The position numbers were made by a program, and so were the translations under genes. The notes under the pieces are model-generated. The model searched no databases. It was not told the origin of the DNA and saw only the letters and a program-made list of their open reading frames with translations. Below, one piece after another: positions 1 to 8,523 of a stretch of DNA of 64,000 nt. The DNA comes from Methylophilus sp. 42 (lineage in GTDB: Bacteria > Pseudomonadota > Gammaproteobacteria > Burkholderiales > Methylophilaceae), in assembly GCF_000384155.1 (NCBI RefSeq), contig NZ_KB913031.1, positions 2,784,961 through 2,848,960 of the forward strand. The letters run 5' to 3'. Each line of letters starts with the position of its first letter. The first letter of the stretch is position 1.

Positions 1-930
1 GCCAGTGCGGCAGGCCAGAGTGGGGCGGCAAATCTGCAAGCGGTCTCGGCCATGCAGAGTATCGCGGCGATTGCGATCAAAAATGTCCCCATCAAGCTGG
101 GCGACGTACTGGCGGTGACTACACCTGACACCAATGCCGCGGCGGCTGTTGCCCTGAATGCATTATCCATGATTACCACGGCCGCCATGATTGCCAATGG
201 CACCAATGCGATCAGCCTGCCTTTAACACTCAACCTGGCCTCTATCACCAATATCAACGCGCAAGTGACGGTCATTGAACCGCCCCAACTGAGCGTAGGC
301 CCGGCAGCGGGCAGTGGCAACCTATGTGCTATCGCGCGAACGGCGCAAATCAGGGCCAGGGTTGGCGTCCTGGTCAACATTCCACTGTTGGCGCGCATAG
401 ACCTTGCGTTGAATACCGAAGTCGCACAAGGCTCTGCCGGGCTGCGTACCATACAGCAAAATGATGGCGTATCAGAGGTTGAAATAGACGCCAGCCCCGG
501 CATCGCAGCGCTCACGCTCACCAACAATGCCGGTACGGGGCCAGCAAGAGTGTCCACCCTGTTAAGTATCCCCATTGCAGATATCGGCTTAAACCTGCCT
601 ATTCAACCGGCCAATGCACAAACACTTCAATATTCAGTGGCAAATCCGGTGGAGAATCACTTACCCCAAATGCAGTCGGTCTCCAGCCCGGTGGGCAGCA
701 GCCTGGAAAACGCCCTGTCAAAATCGAACGCGCTCAATGTGACCATTCTGAGTGTACTGAATCTGGGATTGGTGAATAATGTGATTTCCACACTGGTCAG
801 CCCGCTGCTGGCAGAGATCGGACGTGTATTGCTAGACCCGCTACTGAATTTACTAGGCATCCAGGTGGGTGGCATGGATGTCACCCTCGAGGATTTGCAA
901 TATCGTCAAGCCAAGCCTTTGGCCATGTAG
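1..930 (+). CDS. TadG-like protein, 3' part (5'-truncated by window edge)
   Basis: The reading frame is open from base 1, so the first Met (base 52) is internal and the N-terminus lies outside the window. The visible ~309 residues are rich in Ala, Leu, Asn and Val with few charged residues, contain one isolated Cys, and end in a GMDVTLEDLQ segment. This style is typical of the long periplasmic C-terminal region of TadG-related (DUF2134) proteins linked to Flp/Tad pili. No other tad gene is visible, so the role in pilus assembly is inferred from resemblance only. An unrelated secreted or membrane-anchored protein is the alternative. Confidence 0.5.
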   Translation, partial: ASAAGQSGAANLQAVSAMQSIAAIAIKNVPIKLGDVLAVTTPDTNAAAAVALNALSMITTAAMIANGTNAISLPLTLNLASITNINAQVTVIEPPQLSVGPAAGSGNLCAIARTAQIRARVGVLVNIPLLARIDLALNTEVAQGSAGLRTIQQNDGVSEVEIDASPGIAALTLTNNAGTGPARVSTLLSIPIADIGLNLPIQPANAQTLQYSVANPVENHLPQMQSVSSPVGSSLENALSKSNALNVTILSVLNLGLVNNVISTLVSPLLAEIGRVLLDPLLNLLGIQVGGMDVTLEDLQYRQAKPLAM

Positions 931-979
931 CGACGGCCTGGCTGTCTATCACCCCTTGACTTAAGCGCAGGAGAATCAA

Positions 980-1630
980 GTGACCCATCGCAGAGTATTA
1001 ATTGCTGGTGCAACAGGCCTGGTAGGCTCGCATATCTTGCAGCGCCTGTTACAAGACGATACGGTCTCAGAAATCCATCTGCTGTCCAGACGCGATCTCG
1101 CGCGCCAACACCCCAAGCTCCACATGCATCAAGTAGACTTCAAGCAATTACCCCCACTGCCGCCGCTAGATGAAATTTATCTGGCACTAGGCACCACGAT
1201 CAAACAAGCCGGTAGCCGGGCAGCTTTTGAAGCCATAGATCTGGACGCAAATGTGGCCGTGGCAAATGCCGGACTCACCGCTGGCGCAAAACGACTCGGC
1301 TTGGTGAGCGCCATGGGGGCAGATGTTGATTCAATGCTCTTTTATAACCGCATTAAAGGCGAGCTCGAAGCTGAGCTCTCCACGTTGCCCTTTGAAACCT
1401 TGGTGATCGCGCGCCCCTCTTTTTTGCTAGGTGACCGTGACGCGTTAAAGCAGCCGCAACGACATGCTGAAAAACTCGGTATTTTAATGTTCAAACTGTT
1501 AGCACCGCTTTTACCCATACACCTGCGCGCTGTAGAGGCCTCTAAAGTGGCGGCATGTCTGGTGACGCACGTGCCTGCCGTGTCAGGTGGGAAAGTCATC
1601 CTCTCTGGAGAGCTGCAAAATGATGGATGA
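980..1630 (+). CDS. NAD(P)-binding Rossmann oxidoreductase (atypical SDR)
   Basis: This 216-residue protein opens with a Rossmann nucleotide-binding motif (AGATGLVG, residues ~10-17), as in atypical short-chain dehydrogenase/NAD(P)H-binding proteins of the HTATIP2/YwnB type. Later landmarks are ALGTTIKQAG and VSAMGAD, the latter at the position of the usual active-site Ser strand. The start is GTG at 980, supported by a GCAGGAGA ribosome-binding site about 7 bases upstream. It lies 49 bp after the TadG-like gene and is probably transcribed separately. The substrate is unknown; a small cytosolic reductase or a nucleotide-sensing protein is likely. Confidence 0.75.
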   Translation: MTHRRVLIAGATGLVGSHILQRLLQDDTVSEIHLLSRRDLARQHPKLHMHQVDFKQLPPLPPLDEIYLALGTTIKQAGSRAAFEAIDLDANVAVANAGLTAGAKRLGLVSAMGADVDSMLFYNRIKGELEAELSTLPFETLVIARPSFLLGDRDALKQPQRHAEKLGILMFKLLAPLLPIHLRAVEASKVAACLVTHVPAVSGGKVILSGELQNDG

Positions 1631-1718
1631 AAAAAACCAACAGAGGAGAGAAATCAAGGGATCAGGGCCACCGGAATGCCCGGCTGGATGTGTGATGATC
1701 GCGCTCAGTGAATGCAGC

Positions 1719-2060
1719 TTATTGCGCCATCACCGACTGAATCAAGCTTCGATTTTCTGAAGAGACGTCCAGAAACTCCAGATTGGTTCTAAAGCCCTTC
1801 ATGCCACACAGTGAAGAGAACGTCACCCGGCAATTAAACCGGTAATTACGCAGTGCCGACCCGACAAATACCGGCACATGCACATTGCATATCTGCCCGG
1901 GTTTATATTGCTTGTCAGCAAAGAGACTCATTCCCATCAAAGAGATATCGTGCGTAAACACGATATATTGACAGCCCGTACTATCGACTAACTGAGATTT
2001 CTTGTGCCACGAGCGACGATTCTTGTCTATTGAGGTATTGTGCAAACTACTGGAAGACAT
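1719..2060 (-). CDS. PilZ-domain protein (putative c-di-GMP receptor)
   Basis: A 113-residue single-domain protein. The N-terminal basic stretch NRRSWHKK stands where PilZ domains carry the RxxxR switch, and the segment HDISLMGMSLF fits the D/NxSxxG motif; together these bind c-di-GMP in known PilZ proteins. The remaining sequence fits the PilZ beta-barrel. With no effector domain it would act through a protein partner, for example in motility or pilus control. The first arginine motif is slightly irregular, so ligand binding is inferred. It is convergent with the upstream plus-strand oxidoreductase. Confidence 0.7.
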   Translation of the reverse strand: MSSSSLHNTSIDKNRRSWHKKSQLVDSTGCQYIVFTHDISLMGMSLFADKQYKPGQICNVHVPVFVGSALRNYRFNCRVTFSSLCGMKGFRTNLEFLDVSSENRSLIQSVMAQ

Positions 2061-2278
2061 GGACTAACTATGACTGACTTAATTGCCCGGCATTATATGA
2101 TAGACACCTGTTGAAAAACCGGGATTGCCAAGCCAGGTAAATCAACTTTACGCATCCTATCCCGCCATAACAAATACAACGAGAAATGTATTAAAGTAAG
2201 GCATGACTCTCATCGAGCATTTCATCATGCCAGGTCATTTTAAGCTCATAAAAACCACTACATACTTAGTCGAAAAAA

Positions 2279-2971
2279 ATGAATAACTCTCTGACTCATA
2301 TTTTTGCAACCACCATGGTTGCGCTCTCTGTCATTGCAAACGCTCGTTTAGCTGCCGAAGAAATGCCGCAACCCTCGACCATCAGGCTGCCTGGCATTTA
2401 CCATGTATGGGGCAAAGATACAAAAGACATGCCCTCGATTACTTTTGACGAACTAGAAGAATGCATGAGTTCTGATGTCACGATCAGGCAGCGATTTGAT
2501 AGCTTTCAATTCGAAACAAAACAAATGAACGAAGAAGTGTTAAAAGCCGAGAATAGTGTGCAGGAAAACCAGAATGCCAGGCTAACTTTGGAAAAAGAGG
2601 CAAGCGCGGTGCAGTCAGAGATTGCAGCAATGAATGCGCTGAATGATCAGTTCTCTCAAAGAAAACAAGCGCTCTCTGTGCAAACGCGCCAAAGAGTGGA
2701 TGCACCAACAGCAAAGAAAATCAATCAACAGGTCGACCAATTCAATAAAGACATTGCTAAATTTAATGCTGACTCATCCGTATTAAAAGAAAAAACGCAG
2801 CAATTAAAAGCAAAACAGCAGCAATTTAATGACAATTTAGAAGGCTTAAAAAATCAGTTAGACCAGTTAAATAGCAAAACCAGCGCGTTTAATGAACGCA
2901 AAAAATCTTTCGATAGTACGCTTCTCTCTTTTAAAGACAAATGCACAGGTGCACATAAGCTCGAAAAGTAA
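2279..2971 (+). CDS. Exported coiled-coil protein, unknown function
   Basis: I do not recognise this 230-residue protein. It has an N-terminal hydrophobic stretch ending ...ARLAAEE that fits a cleavable signal peptide (~residues 1-26), a short region containing one Cys (ELEECMSSD), and then about 130 residues of heptad-like, Gln/Lys/Asn-rich sequence predicting a long coiled coil. A second Cys lies near the C-terminus (DKCTGAH), so a disulfide is possible. The ribosome-binding site is poor (A-rich leader). A strong terminator overlaps the stop codon, so it is a single-gene unit. A periplasmic structural or scaffold role is only a guess. Confidence 0.6.
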   Translation: MNNSLTHIFATTMVALSVIANARLAAEEMPQPSTIRLPGIYHVWGKDTKDMPSITFDELEECMSSDVTIRQRFDSFQFETKQMNEEVLKAENSVQENQNARLTLEKEASAVQSEIAAMNALNDQFSQRKQALSVQTRQRVDAPTAKKINQQVDQFNKDIAKFNADSSVLKEKTQQLKAKQQQFNDNLEGLKNQLDQLNSKTSAFNERKKSFDSTLLSFKDKCTGAHKLEK

Positions 2972-3000
2972 AAAGGCACCTCCGAAGAGATGCCTTTTCT
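2971..3000 (+). terminator. Intrinsic terminator after the coiled-coil gene
   Basis: AAAAGGCA at 2971-2978 pairs perfectly with TGCCTTTT at 2991-2998. The stem's own 3' arm supplies the T-tract, and the A-run on the other side would let it work in both directions. Confidence 0.75.
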
Positions 3001-3121
3001 AGCACTGAATCAATATGCAGTTAATCGAATGCGGATAGGGAATGTTTTACCCCGTTTAAAATAAGTCACCTCAGTTTAAACGGTCCTAGTGGCAAAGCAT
3101 GCCCTGACTGAATAATGCCGG

Positions 3122-3176
3122 GAAGCGCCTATCTTTCATATGGGAAATTTTCCCGAATGTGCCGGGAAGGCGCTTC
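3122..3176. repeat. Nested inverted repeat downstream of rnk
   Basis: The outer arms GAAGCGCCT (3122-3130) and AGGCGCTTC (3168-3176) are perfectly complementary and enclose a second palindrome GGGAAATTTTCCC (3142-3154). Neither strand shows a T-tract after the stem, so this is not a classic intrinsic terminator. It could be an mRNA 3'-end stabiliser for rnk or a protein-binding site. Confidence 0.45.
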
Positions 3177-3194
3177 GTATCAACGCGAAAAACT

Positions 3195-3563
3195 TTAAGG
3201 TGCGTGAATCACATTCACCACTTTCAACCGCCTGGATTCGCCATTAGGAAATGGCCAATCAATTTCCTGGCCGACTTTTAATCCAAGTAAAGCAGTCCCC
3301 ACCGGTGAAAATACAGAAATCTTTCCCAGTTTAAGATCAGCTTCTTCAGGAAAGCATAACTCTATTTCTCTTTTTAAATCGTTGCTTTTATCCAGGTAAA
3401 TTACACGTGAGTTCATCCTCACGACATCCACAGGCACTTGATCCGCTGCAACGACAATCGCCCTGCCTAGCTCATCCCGTAACAATTCATCATGCGCCAG
3501 CGTCGATAAGCGCGCATAGTCCTGATCCGACAATATTAAGTTTTCAGATTCCATATTTTCCAA
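3195..3563 (-). CDS. rnk: Nucleoside diphosphate kinase regulator Rnk (GreA/GreB C-terminal fold)
   Basis: This 122-residue protein consists of a short N-terminal helical pair followed by the GreA/GreB C-terminal FKBP-like domain. The diagnostic segment VFSPVGTALLGLKVGQEIDW (residues ~83-102) is preceded by FPEEADLKLGKIS. Rnk proteins bind RNA polymerase near the secondary channel and influence nucleotide pools; they lack the long Gre coiled-coil, as here. It is monocistronic on the minus strand. The second Met (residue 4) is an alternative start. Confidence 0.85.
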   Translation of the reverse strand: MENMESENLILSDQDYARLSTLAHDELLRDELGRAIVVAADQVPVDVVRMNSRVIYLDKSNDLKREIELCFPEEADLKLGKISVFSPVGTALLGLKVGQEIDWPFPNGESRRLKVVNVIHAP

Positions 3564-3722
3564 CCATACAAAATGCTAATCATCCCCAAGGGCAAGCGGA
3601 CAGAATAATAGCTATAGGTGGAAAGAATAAGCCTGTGCAATAGAACATCACTGTTTCCTATATGACTACAATCACTCTATGTTGCAGTGATCAAGCATCA
3701 TAAAAGAACTGCTTTTTCAGTC

Positions 3723-4658
3723 CTAGTCGGATGGCGACGCTTTATCCCAATAAGGTTCTGCGCCAAATCGCTCAGACAAATAGTCAATAAAGGCACGAGT
3801 TTTCAAAGGTAAATTCCGCTTAGGCAAATACAATGCGTAGACATGTTGCTCTACAGGAATGTATTCAGACAAAACCGATTTCAGACGTTTGGCTTGCAGA
3901 TCCTTACCAATAATAAACGTCGGTAATAGCGCCAAGCCAAAGCCGCCTAAAACGACTTGCGACAATGCCTCATCGTCATTAATCCGCAACCTGCCAGAGA
4001 CATTGACGGCAACCTCGCCCTGAGGCCCGTTAAAGCGCCACAGGCCTTTGTCTCCCGAGTGAATATAATCCAGACAGTTATGATTGACTAAATCCTGCGG
4101 GATGACGGGAATGCCATGGCGCTCGAAGTATTTAGGCGTTGCACACAGATTTCGCCGAATCGGTGCCAGCTTTCTCGCCACCAGGCTTTGCGGCAAATCC
4201 CTGGTGATTGCAATCACCACGTCATAGCCCTCTTCAGTCAAATCCACTAAGCGATCGGTAATCGTCATGTCGATTTCCAATTGCGGATATCGATCCATAA
4301 ACTCAGCAATGGCAGGCGCAATATGCAAGGTGCCAAAAGCCACTGAAGCGGCTACTTTAAGCACGCCGCGCGGTTGTGCATTCAGGCTTTCAATCATTTG
4401 CTGTGCTTCTTCGGCTTCATAACTGATGCGAGTGCAATAGTCATAAAAGCCAGTGCCAATTTCGGTCAAGCTGAGATGCCGGGTACTGCGGTTAAGTAAA
4501 CTGGCGCCTAAGGCATGCTCTAACTTCGCGACCGCCTTGCTCACGGAGGACTTGGTCATGCCCAGCTTCCTGGCTGCAGCCGAGAAACTTTGCTCATTGA
4601 CCACATGCGCAAAAATGATCATCAGGTTTAAATCATACATCAGCTGATTGTATCCCAA
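3723..4658 (-). CDS. LysR-family transcriptional regulator
   Basis: A 311-residue LysR-type regulator. The winged helix-turn-helix is at the N-terminus (SFSAAARKLGMTKSSVSKAVAKLE, written in the usual LysR pattern) followed by the linker and the LysR substrate-binding domain (from ~residue 95), in the CrgA/DmlR-like subgroup (STRHLSLTEIG motif). Met7 (base 4640) or Met13 are plausible starts because the LysR domain normally begins just before DLNLMIIF. It is divergent from the small membrane-protein gene at 4766, the natural target to test; the effector is unknown. Confidence 0.88.
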   Translation of the reverse strand: MGYNQLMYDLNLMIIFAHVVNEQSFSAAARKLGMTKSSVSKAVAKLEHALGASLLNRSTRHLSLTEIGTGFYDYCTRISYEAEEAQQMIESLNAQPRGVLKVAASVAFGTLHIAPAIAEFMDRYPQLEIDMTITDRLVDLTEEGYDVVIAITRDLPQSLVARKLAPIRRNLCATPKYFERHGIPVIPQDLVNHNCLDYIHSGDKGLWRFNGPQGEVAVNVSGRLRINDDEALSQVVLGGFGLALLPTFIIGKDLQAKRLKSVLSEYIPVEQHVYALYLPKRNLPLKTRAFIDYLSERFGAEPYWDKASPSD

Positions 4659-4765
4659 TAAGAAACAGTTATATGCAATCTGAAGGACTAATTTTATCCA
4701 TAGAAATGTATAACATACGACTTAGATGAAGATTAAGAATGAAGCATAAACAAGGATGTTGAGCC

Positions 4766-5101
4766 ATGTATAAAGCATTTTCCAATACCAGATTATTCGT
4801 GATGACTTATCTTGTCCTGGCCTTGCCAACCTATTTAGCTGATGCTGGCGCTGTTGCAAACGACTCCATACTTTATGTATTGTCCATGGTCGGAATATGT
4901 GGAATCTGCTTGATCAGAGGCACCATTATCGGCAAAAACTGGTTGGTGCTCATCCCGTCTGTCGCCTTTGTATTCGACCTGACACCGGCCCTGGCAGCGA
5001 TTTCATTCGTGCCTTATTTATATCACTTACTCGCCATTCTCTTAGGGGCAGCGTCTCTATCAGTCGCCGTCACTCATACCGACACTTATAAAATGAGATG
5101 A
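4766..5101 (+). CDS. Small integral membrane protein, unknown
   Basis: A 111-residue hydrophobic protein with about four predicted membrane segments (roughly residues 10-28, 34-50, 56-73 and 83-100) joined by very short loops. I recognise no family. It is preceded by AACAAGGATG, which serves as a ribosome-binding site, and is divergent from the LysR gene across ~107 bp, the usual arrangement for a LysR target. Function unknown. Confidence 0.55.
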   Translation: MYKAFSNTRLFVMTYLVLALPTYLADAGAVANDSILYVLSMVGICGICLIRGTIIGKNWLVLIPSVAFVFDLTPALAAISFVPYLYHLLAILLGAASLSVAVTHTDTYKMR

Positions 5102-5419
5102 ATCAGGTTTAGAAATCTGAATGGATACCGTAACTGCCGCGCTCTTGAGCCCTTCAATGAGCGCGCGAAAATCAAGTACCATAAGGCCAAGCCGACAGAT
5201 CAGCCAACGATCTAACTCCAAATGACCATTAATTAGTCGCATCAATACCCCCCCCTGACCAGCCCCCTCTTGCATTACCCCACAAAAGTTTATACACTAC
5301 ATACAGACCTGTCTGCCTATGATGGCAATCTATCCTAATTTGAGCGTTTCGCATTAGGTTTAGTCAGACAGTTTTAGTGGTGTGGCGAATTAAAACAAAG
5401 ATTTCAAGGGGAAATAAAG
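5102..5419. other. 318-bp intergenic stretch without a supported gene
   Basis: I see no credible coding region. It holds a short hairpin (CGCGCTC 5138-5144 with GAGCGCG 5159-5165), a loose CCTAA/TTAGG inverted repeat around 5335-5359, and at its end an AAGGGGAA ribosome-binding site for the gene at 5420. Confidence 0.5.
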
Positions 5420-5830
5420 ATGAATGAAGATAAACATGCAGGCAATGTGATTTTACTGAGGACAGCTTGCATGACATTGCTATTGGGTTTAGTGCTGGCA
5501 TGGTGCCTGGTGATGACCCGCGGCATGAAAATTCCTTACATGCTCAATCTATTTACCAGCACCGAAAACCTGCTATCAGGCCATTTAGACTACTTAATGA
5601 TGACCATGTTGTTATTAGGTTTTTATGCCTCAAAAATCAGCTTGCCCAAGTTTGTCCTGTGGCCAATGGCATTAGGTTCCATCGGCAATCCAACGGCTTT
5701 TCTCGTGTTAGCCATTGCCCCAAAAATTCATTCATTGCCTTATATTGTGTTTCTCTATACGACATTATCGTTAACCACCTTTGGGTTTGGCATGGCTGCG
5801 ATTAAAACGCTTAGATACTCTCTGAAGTAA
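5420..5830 (+). CDS. Four-helix membrane protein, possibly HAB mutase/styrene-oxide isomerase-like
   Basis: This 136-residue protein has four predicted membrane segments (~12-32, 56-72, 78-96 and 103-128). The short motif GHLDYLMMTMLLLG followed later by GNPTAFLVLAI recalls the AHLEG...N...NW pattern of hydroxylaminobenzene mutase and styrene-oxide isomerase membrane proteins, which bind heme through His. The resemblance is weak and the assignment tentative. Its ribosome-binding site AAGGGGAA is strong. The cytochrome b561 gene follows 45 bp downstream and may be cotranscribed, in keeping with a membrane redox context. Confidence 0.45.
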   Translation: MNEDKHAGNVILLRTACMTLLLGLVLAWCLVMTRGMKIPYMLNLFTSTENLLSGHLDYLMMTMLLLGFYASKISLPKFVLWPMALGSIGNPTAFLVLAIAPKIHSLPYIVFLYTTLSLTTFGFGMAAIKTLRYSLK

Positions 5831-5875
5831 GCTTACCACTAGCGTAAAGCAATAGCATTTGGGCGCATACTCACC

Positions 5876-6409
5876 ATGGGCATCAATCTTAAGAACTCGT
5901 ATACACAATATGGTCTGATCGCCAGAATTCTGCATTGGACCAGTGTAGCGATGCTGTTAACCATCATCGTGGTGGCTAGCCAGTTCACAGACAAGGCTAC
6001 CAACGCTGACAAACTGACACTAATCTCCCTGCACGCTTCAATCGGCATTCTGTTGCTGATATTGATGCTTGCCAGGCTGACATGGCGAAACCTGAACCCA
6101 AATCCTATTCATTCTTACAGTATCAAAACCTGGCAAAAGCTGGTGGCGATTTCCTTGCACAGATCCATATACCTCATCATCATGACACAGTGTTTCTTGG
6201 GGATATTGATGTTGCTAAGCAGCGGCGAAACACTGTATTTTTTCGACATATTAGAATTGCCGCCATTACTTGAAAAAGCGCACCCCATTCACCAAACCTT
6301 ATTAGGCTTTCATTATTTAATTTCGGTGATGATTTACCCGCTATTTGCAGTCCATATTACTGCGGCCATTTATCATCAAATCTTTGGCTTAATAGAAGAG
6401 CATTCATAG
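5876..6409 (+). CDS. Cytochrome b561
   Basis: A 177-residue, four-helix cytochrome b561 of the bacterial YceJ/YodB type. The expected heme-ligand histidines are present in order: HW in ARILHWTSV (helix 1), H in LISLHASIG (helix 2), H near GFHYLISVM and H in FAVHITAAIYH (helices 3-4). The family passes electrons from quinol across or within the inner membrane, often to superoxide or periplasmic acceptors. ATG at 5876 gives the typical MGINLKNS(Y)xQYGxxARxLHW start. Confidence 0.9.
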   Translation: MGINLKNSYTQYGLIARILHWTSVAMLLTIIVVASQFTDKATNADKLTLISLHASIGILLLILMLARLTWRNLNPNPIHSYSIKTWQKLVAISLHRSIYLIIMTQCFLGILMLLSSGETLYFFDILELPPLLEKAHPIHQTLLGFHYLISVMIYPLFAVHITAAIYHQIFGLIEEHS

Positions 6410-6599
6410 AAAATCCTATCAGGGCAGCTTCTATCAATAGCGGCCACTATGAGGCGAGGCGAGCACTACAGTTTGCCATTCTCGCCCTGATAAATGCCAA
6501 CGCTCACACCACGCCAACACTCTCCACCGGAATGACCGCCCCAACCTTTATTGCCAGCGGTAACCATTCGCTCAATACGTATCGTTAGCTGACACACAC

Positions 6600-6656
6600 C
6601 CATCTGATGCAATTAAATTATCAGATGGTTGCATTATTTCCATATTTATGGAAATA
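6600..6656. promoter_or_regulatory. Two palindromes in front of the ars operon (candidate ArsR operator)
   Basis: A perfect 10-bp inverted repeat with 2-bp spacer, TATTTCCATA-TT-TATGGAAATA (6635-6656), ends 8 bp before the arsR start codon. Just upstream is a second perfect repeat, CCATCTGAT (6600-6608) with ATCAGATGG (6620-6628). The first is the natural candidate for ArsR binding and autoregulation; the second may be a further operator or an RNA hairpin. Both symmetries are read directly from sequence; the role is inferred. Confidence 0.6.
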
Positions 6657-6664
6657 TAGAATAC

Positions 6665-7003
6665 ATGGACATTAAATCAGCAGTGACGCAGCTTTCATCA
6701 ATCGCTCAAGAGGCACGCCTGGAGATATTTCGTCTGCTTGTTCAAGCAGGCATTGAGGGGCTACCAGCGGGCAGTATTGGAGAAAAACTCGACATTCCGC
6801 CCAGCACGCTCTCGTTTCACCTCAAAGAGCTCAGCCAGGCCGGACTGATTCACTCGCGCCAGGTCAGCAGATTCATTTACTACACGGCCAACTATGCCGC
6901 AATGAATGGTTTGCTTGCGTATCTCACTGAAAATTGCTGTGCCGGTGTCACTGAATGCTGCCCCGATGTCACAAGCTGCAATCCCGAGAAAGGGAATGAA
7001 TAA
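6665..7003 (+). CDS. arsR: ArsR-family arsenite-responsive repressor
   Basis: A 112-residue ArsR/SmtB winged-helix repressor. The recognition helix region is IPPSTLSFHLKELSQAGLI (~44-62). The metalloid site is not the classical CVC in the recognition helix but a C-terminal set of cysteines: Cys91-Cys92, Cys98-Cys99 and Cys105, as in the Acidithiobacillus-type ArsR with vicinal C-terminal thiols. I chose ATG 6665 over the upstream in-frame ATG at 6629 because the latter would place the palindromic operator inside the gene. The stop codon overlaps the next start (TAATG). Confidence 0.9.
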   Translation: MDIKSAVTQLSSIAQEARLEIFRLLVQAGIEGLPAGSIGEKLDIPPSTLSFHLKELSQAGLIHSRQVSRFIYYTANYAAMNGLLAYLTENCCAGVTECCPDVTSCNPEKGNE

Positions 7004-7461
7004 TGAAACGTATGCATTTGCATGTCTCCGTTGACGATATCAATCAGAGCGTCGGTTTCTATAGCAACCTTTTTGGCGCGTCTCCAACCGTCTCTAAACC
7101 CGACTATGCCAAGTGGATGCTGGATGACCCGTTAGTCAATTTTGCTATCAGCAAACGTGGTGCCAAAGCTGGCTTAAACCATATTGGCATTCAGGTTGAG
7201 CATGAATCTGAGCTTGAGGAAATCAAAGCGCGCTTAGAAAAAGCCGAGCTTAGCCTGGTGACTGAAGAGGGCACGACTTGCTGCTATGCAAAATCTGACA
7301 AGCATTGGGTGCAAGACCCCTCTGGGATCGCCTGGGAAACCTATCGCACATTAGCCAGTGCGCCCACCTTTAGCGGGCAAGAAGCATCAGCGCCTGGTGC
7401 TGCCTGTTGCATTCCAGCCGCGCAAAAGATTGAAATAGCTACCCGTAAGAAGTGCTGCTAA
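7003..7461 (+). CDS. arsI: ArsI/CadI-family vicinal-oxygen-chelate enzyme (putative C-As lyase)
   Basis: This 152-residue VOC-fold dioxygenase-like protein has the expected metal ligands (His5, His60, Glu112) and the vicinal thiol pair Cys93-Cys94 in TTCCYAKSDKHWV, which binds trivalent organoarsenicals in ArsI C-As lyases. Known ArsI proteins use Fe(II) and oxygen to break the C-As bond of methylarsenite or trivalent aromatic arsenicals; CadI relatives are annotated as cadmium-induced. Extra cysteines occur in the tail (ACCIP, KKCC). Translationally coupled to arsR and acr3 by TAATG overlaps. The activity is inferred from family motifs. Confidence 0.85.
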   Translation: MKRMHLHVSVDDINQSVGFYSNLFGASPTVSKPDYAKWMLDDPLVNFAISKRGAKAGLNHIGIQVEHESELEEIKARLEKAELSLVTEEGTTCCYAKSDKHWVQDPSGIAWETYRTLASAPTFSGQEASAPGAACCIPAAQKIEIATRKKCC

Positions 7462-8507
7462 TGAATCAGATCTCGCAAACCAGCCCGATGAGCAACTTTG
7501 AACGCAACCTGACATGGTGGGTGCTTGGCTGCATCGTAACCGGCATCGCATTAGGTCAGGTGTTTCCTGGCTTCTTCCAAACTGTGGGCAGTCTCAAAAT
7601 CGCTGAAGTGAACCTCCCGGTAGCTGTCCTGATATGGCTAATGATTATCCCGATGCTGCTAAAGATTGACTTCAAGACCATGGGTGATGTCCTGGCACAC
7701 AGCAAAGGAATAGGCGTGACATTGTTCATCAACTGGATAGTGAAGCCTTTCTCTATGGCCTTGCTTGCATGGCTGTTTATTCGCCACTTGTTTGGTGACT
7801 TATTACCCGCGGCGCAAATTGACAGCTACATCGCTGGCCTGATTTTGTTAGCGGCAGCCCCATGCACAGCGATGGTGTTTGTCTGGAGTGGACTATGCGG
7901 CGGCGAGCCTAAGTTCACACTCTCTCAGGTGGCACTTAATGATGCCATTATGCTGTTTGCCTTCGCGCCACTGGTCGCATTATTGTTGGGACTATCAAGT
8001 ATCGTCGTCCCCTGGAACACGCTCTTTTTGTCTCTGCTGCTCTTCGTTGTCGTCCCTGTGGTGATCAGCCAGTTTGTGCGTGAAGTGATATTGTCAGGCC
8101 GTCAGCAAGCGCTGAATACATTACTCAAACGCATCCAGCCTGTTTCCCTGTCTGCATTACTGGCAACGCTGGTATTGCTGTTTGGTTTCCAGGGCCAGCA
8201 GATTATTGCGCAGCCCTTCGTGATCGCCTTGTTAGCAGTGCCCATCACCATTCAGGTGTATTTCAACGCCATGCTGGCGTACTGGCTAAATAAGAAACTG
8301 AAGGTGGCTCACTGTGTCGCTGCCCCATCGGCACTGATTGGCGCGTCAAACTTCTTTGAGCTGGCGGTAGCAACAGCTATTGCCCTGTTTGGGTTCAACT
8401 CAGGTGCGGCGCTCGCCACCGTGGTCGGTGTACTCATTGAAGTGCCCGTCATGTTGTCTGTGGTCGCAATTGTCAATCGTAGCCGCGATTGGTACGAGAA
8501 CGCCTAA
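7461..8507 (+). CDS. acr3: ACR3-family arsenite efflux transporter
   Basis: A 348-residue, ten-helix permease of the ACR3 family. The catalytic cysteine segment AAPCTAMVFVWS and the downstream acidic residue in GVLIEVPVML, both needed for arsenite extrusion in characterised ACR3 proteins, are present. It exports As(III) across the inner membrane using the proton motive force. I chose ATG 7461, which overlaps the arsI stop as TAATG; upstream in-frame ATG codons at 7452 lie inside arsI. Confidence 0.93.
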   Translation: MNQISQTSPMSNFERNLTWWVLGCIVTGIALGQVFPGFFQTVGSLKIAEVNLPVAVLIWLMIIPMLLKIDFKTMGDVLAHSKGIGVTLFINWIVKPFSMALLAWLFIRHLFGDLLPAAQIDSYIAGLILLAAAPCTAMVFVWSGLCGGEPKFTLSQVALNDAIMLFAFAPLVALLLGLSSIVVPWNTLFLSLLLFVVVPVVISQFVREVILSGRQQALNTLLKRIQPVSLSALLATLVLLFGFQGQQIIAQPFVIALLAVPITIQVYFNAMLAYWLNKKLKVAHCVAAPSALIGASNFFELAVATAIALFGFNSGAALATVVGVLIEVPVMLSVVAIVNRSRDWYENA

Positions 8508-8523
8508 TTATCGAAAGCATGCA

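Noticed and set aside
5060-5275. 71-codon minus-strand ORF
   Set aside because: Low quality, overlaps the end of the gene at 4766-5101 and has no ribosome-binding site or recognisable domain.
6480-6530. Possible sixth attC-like copy (CACCACGCCAACACTC)
   Set aside because: Only nine bases match the conserved arm and no opposite arm is present.
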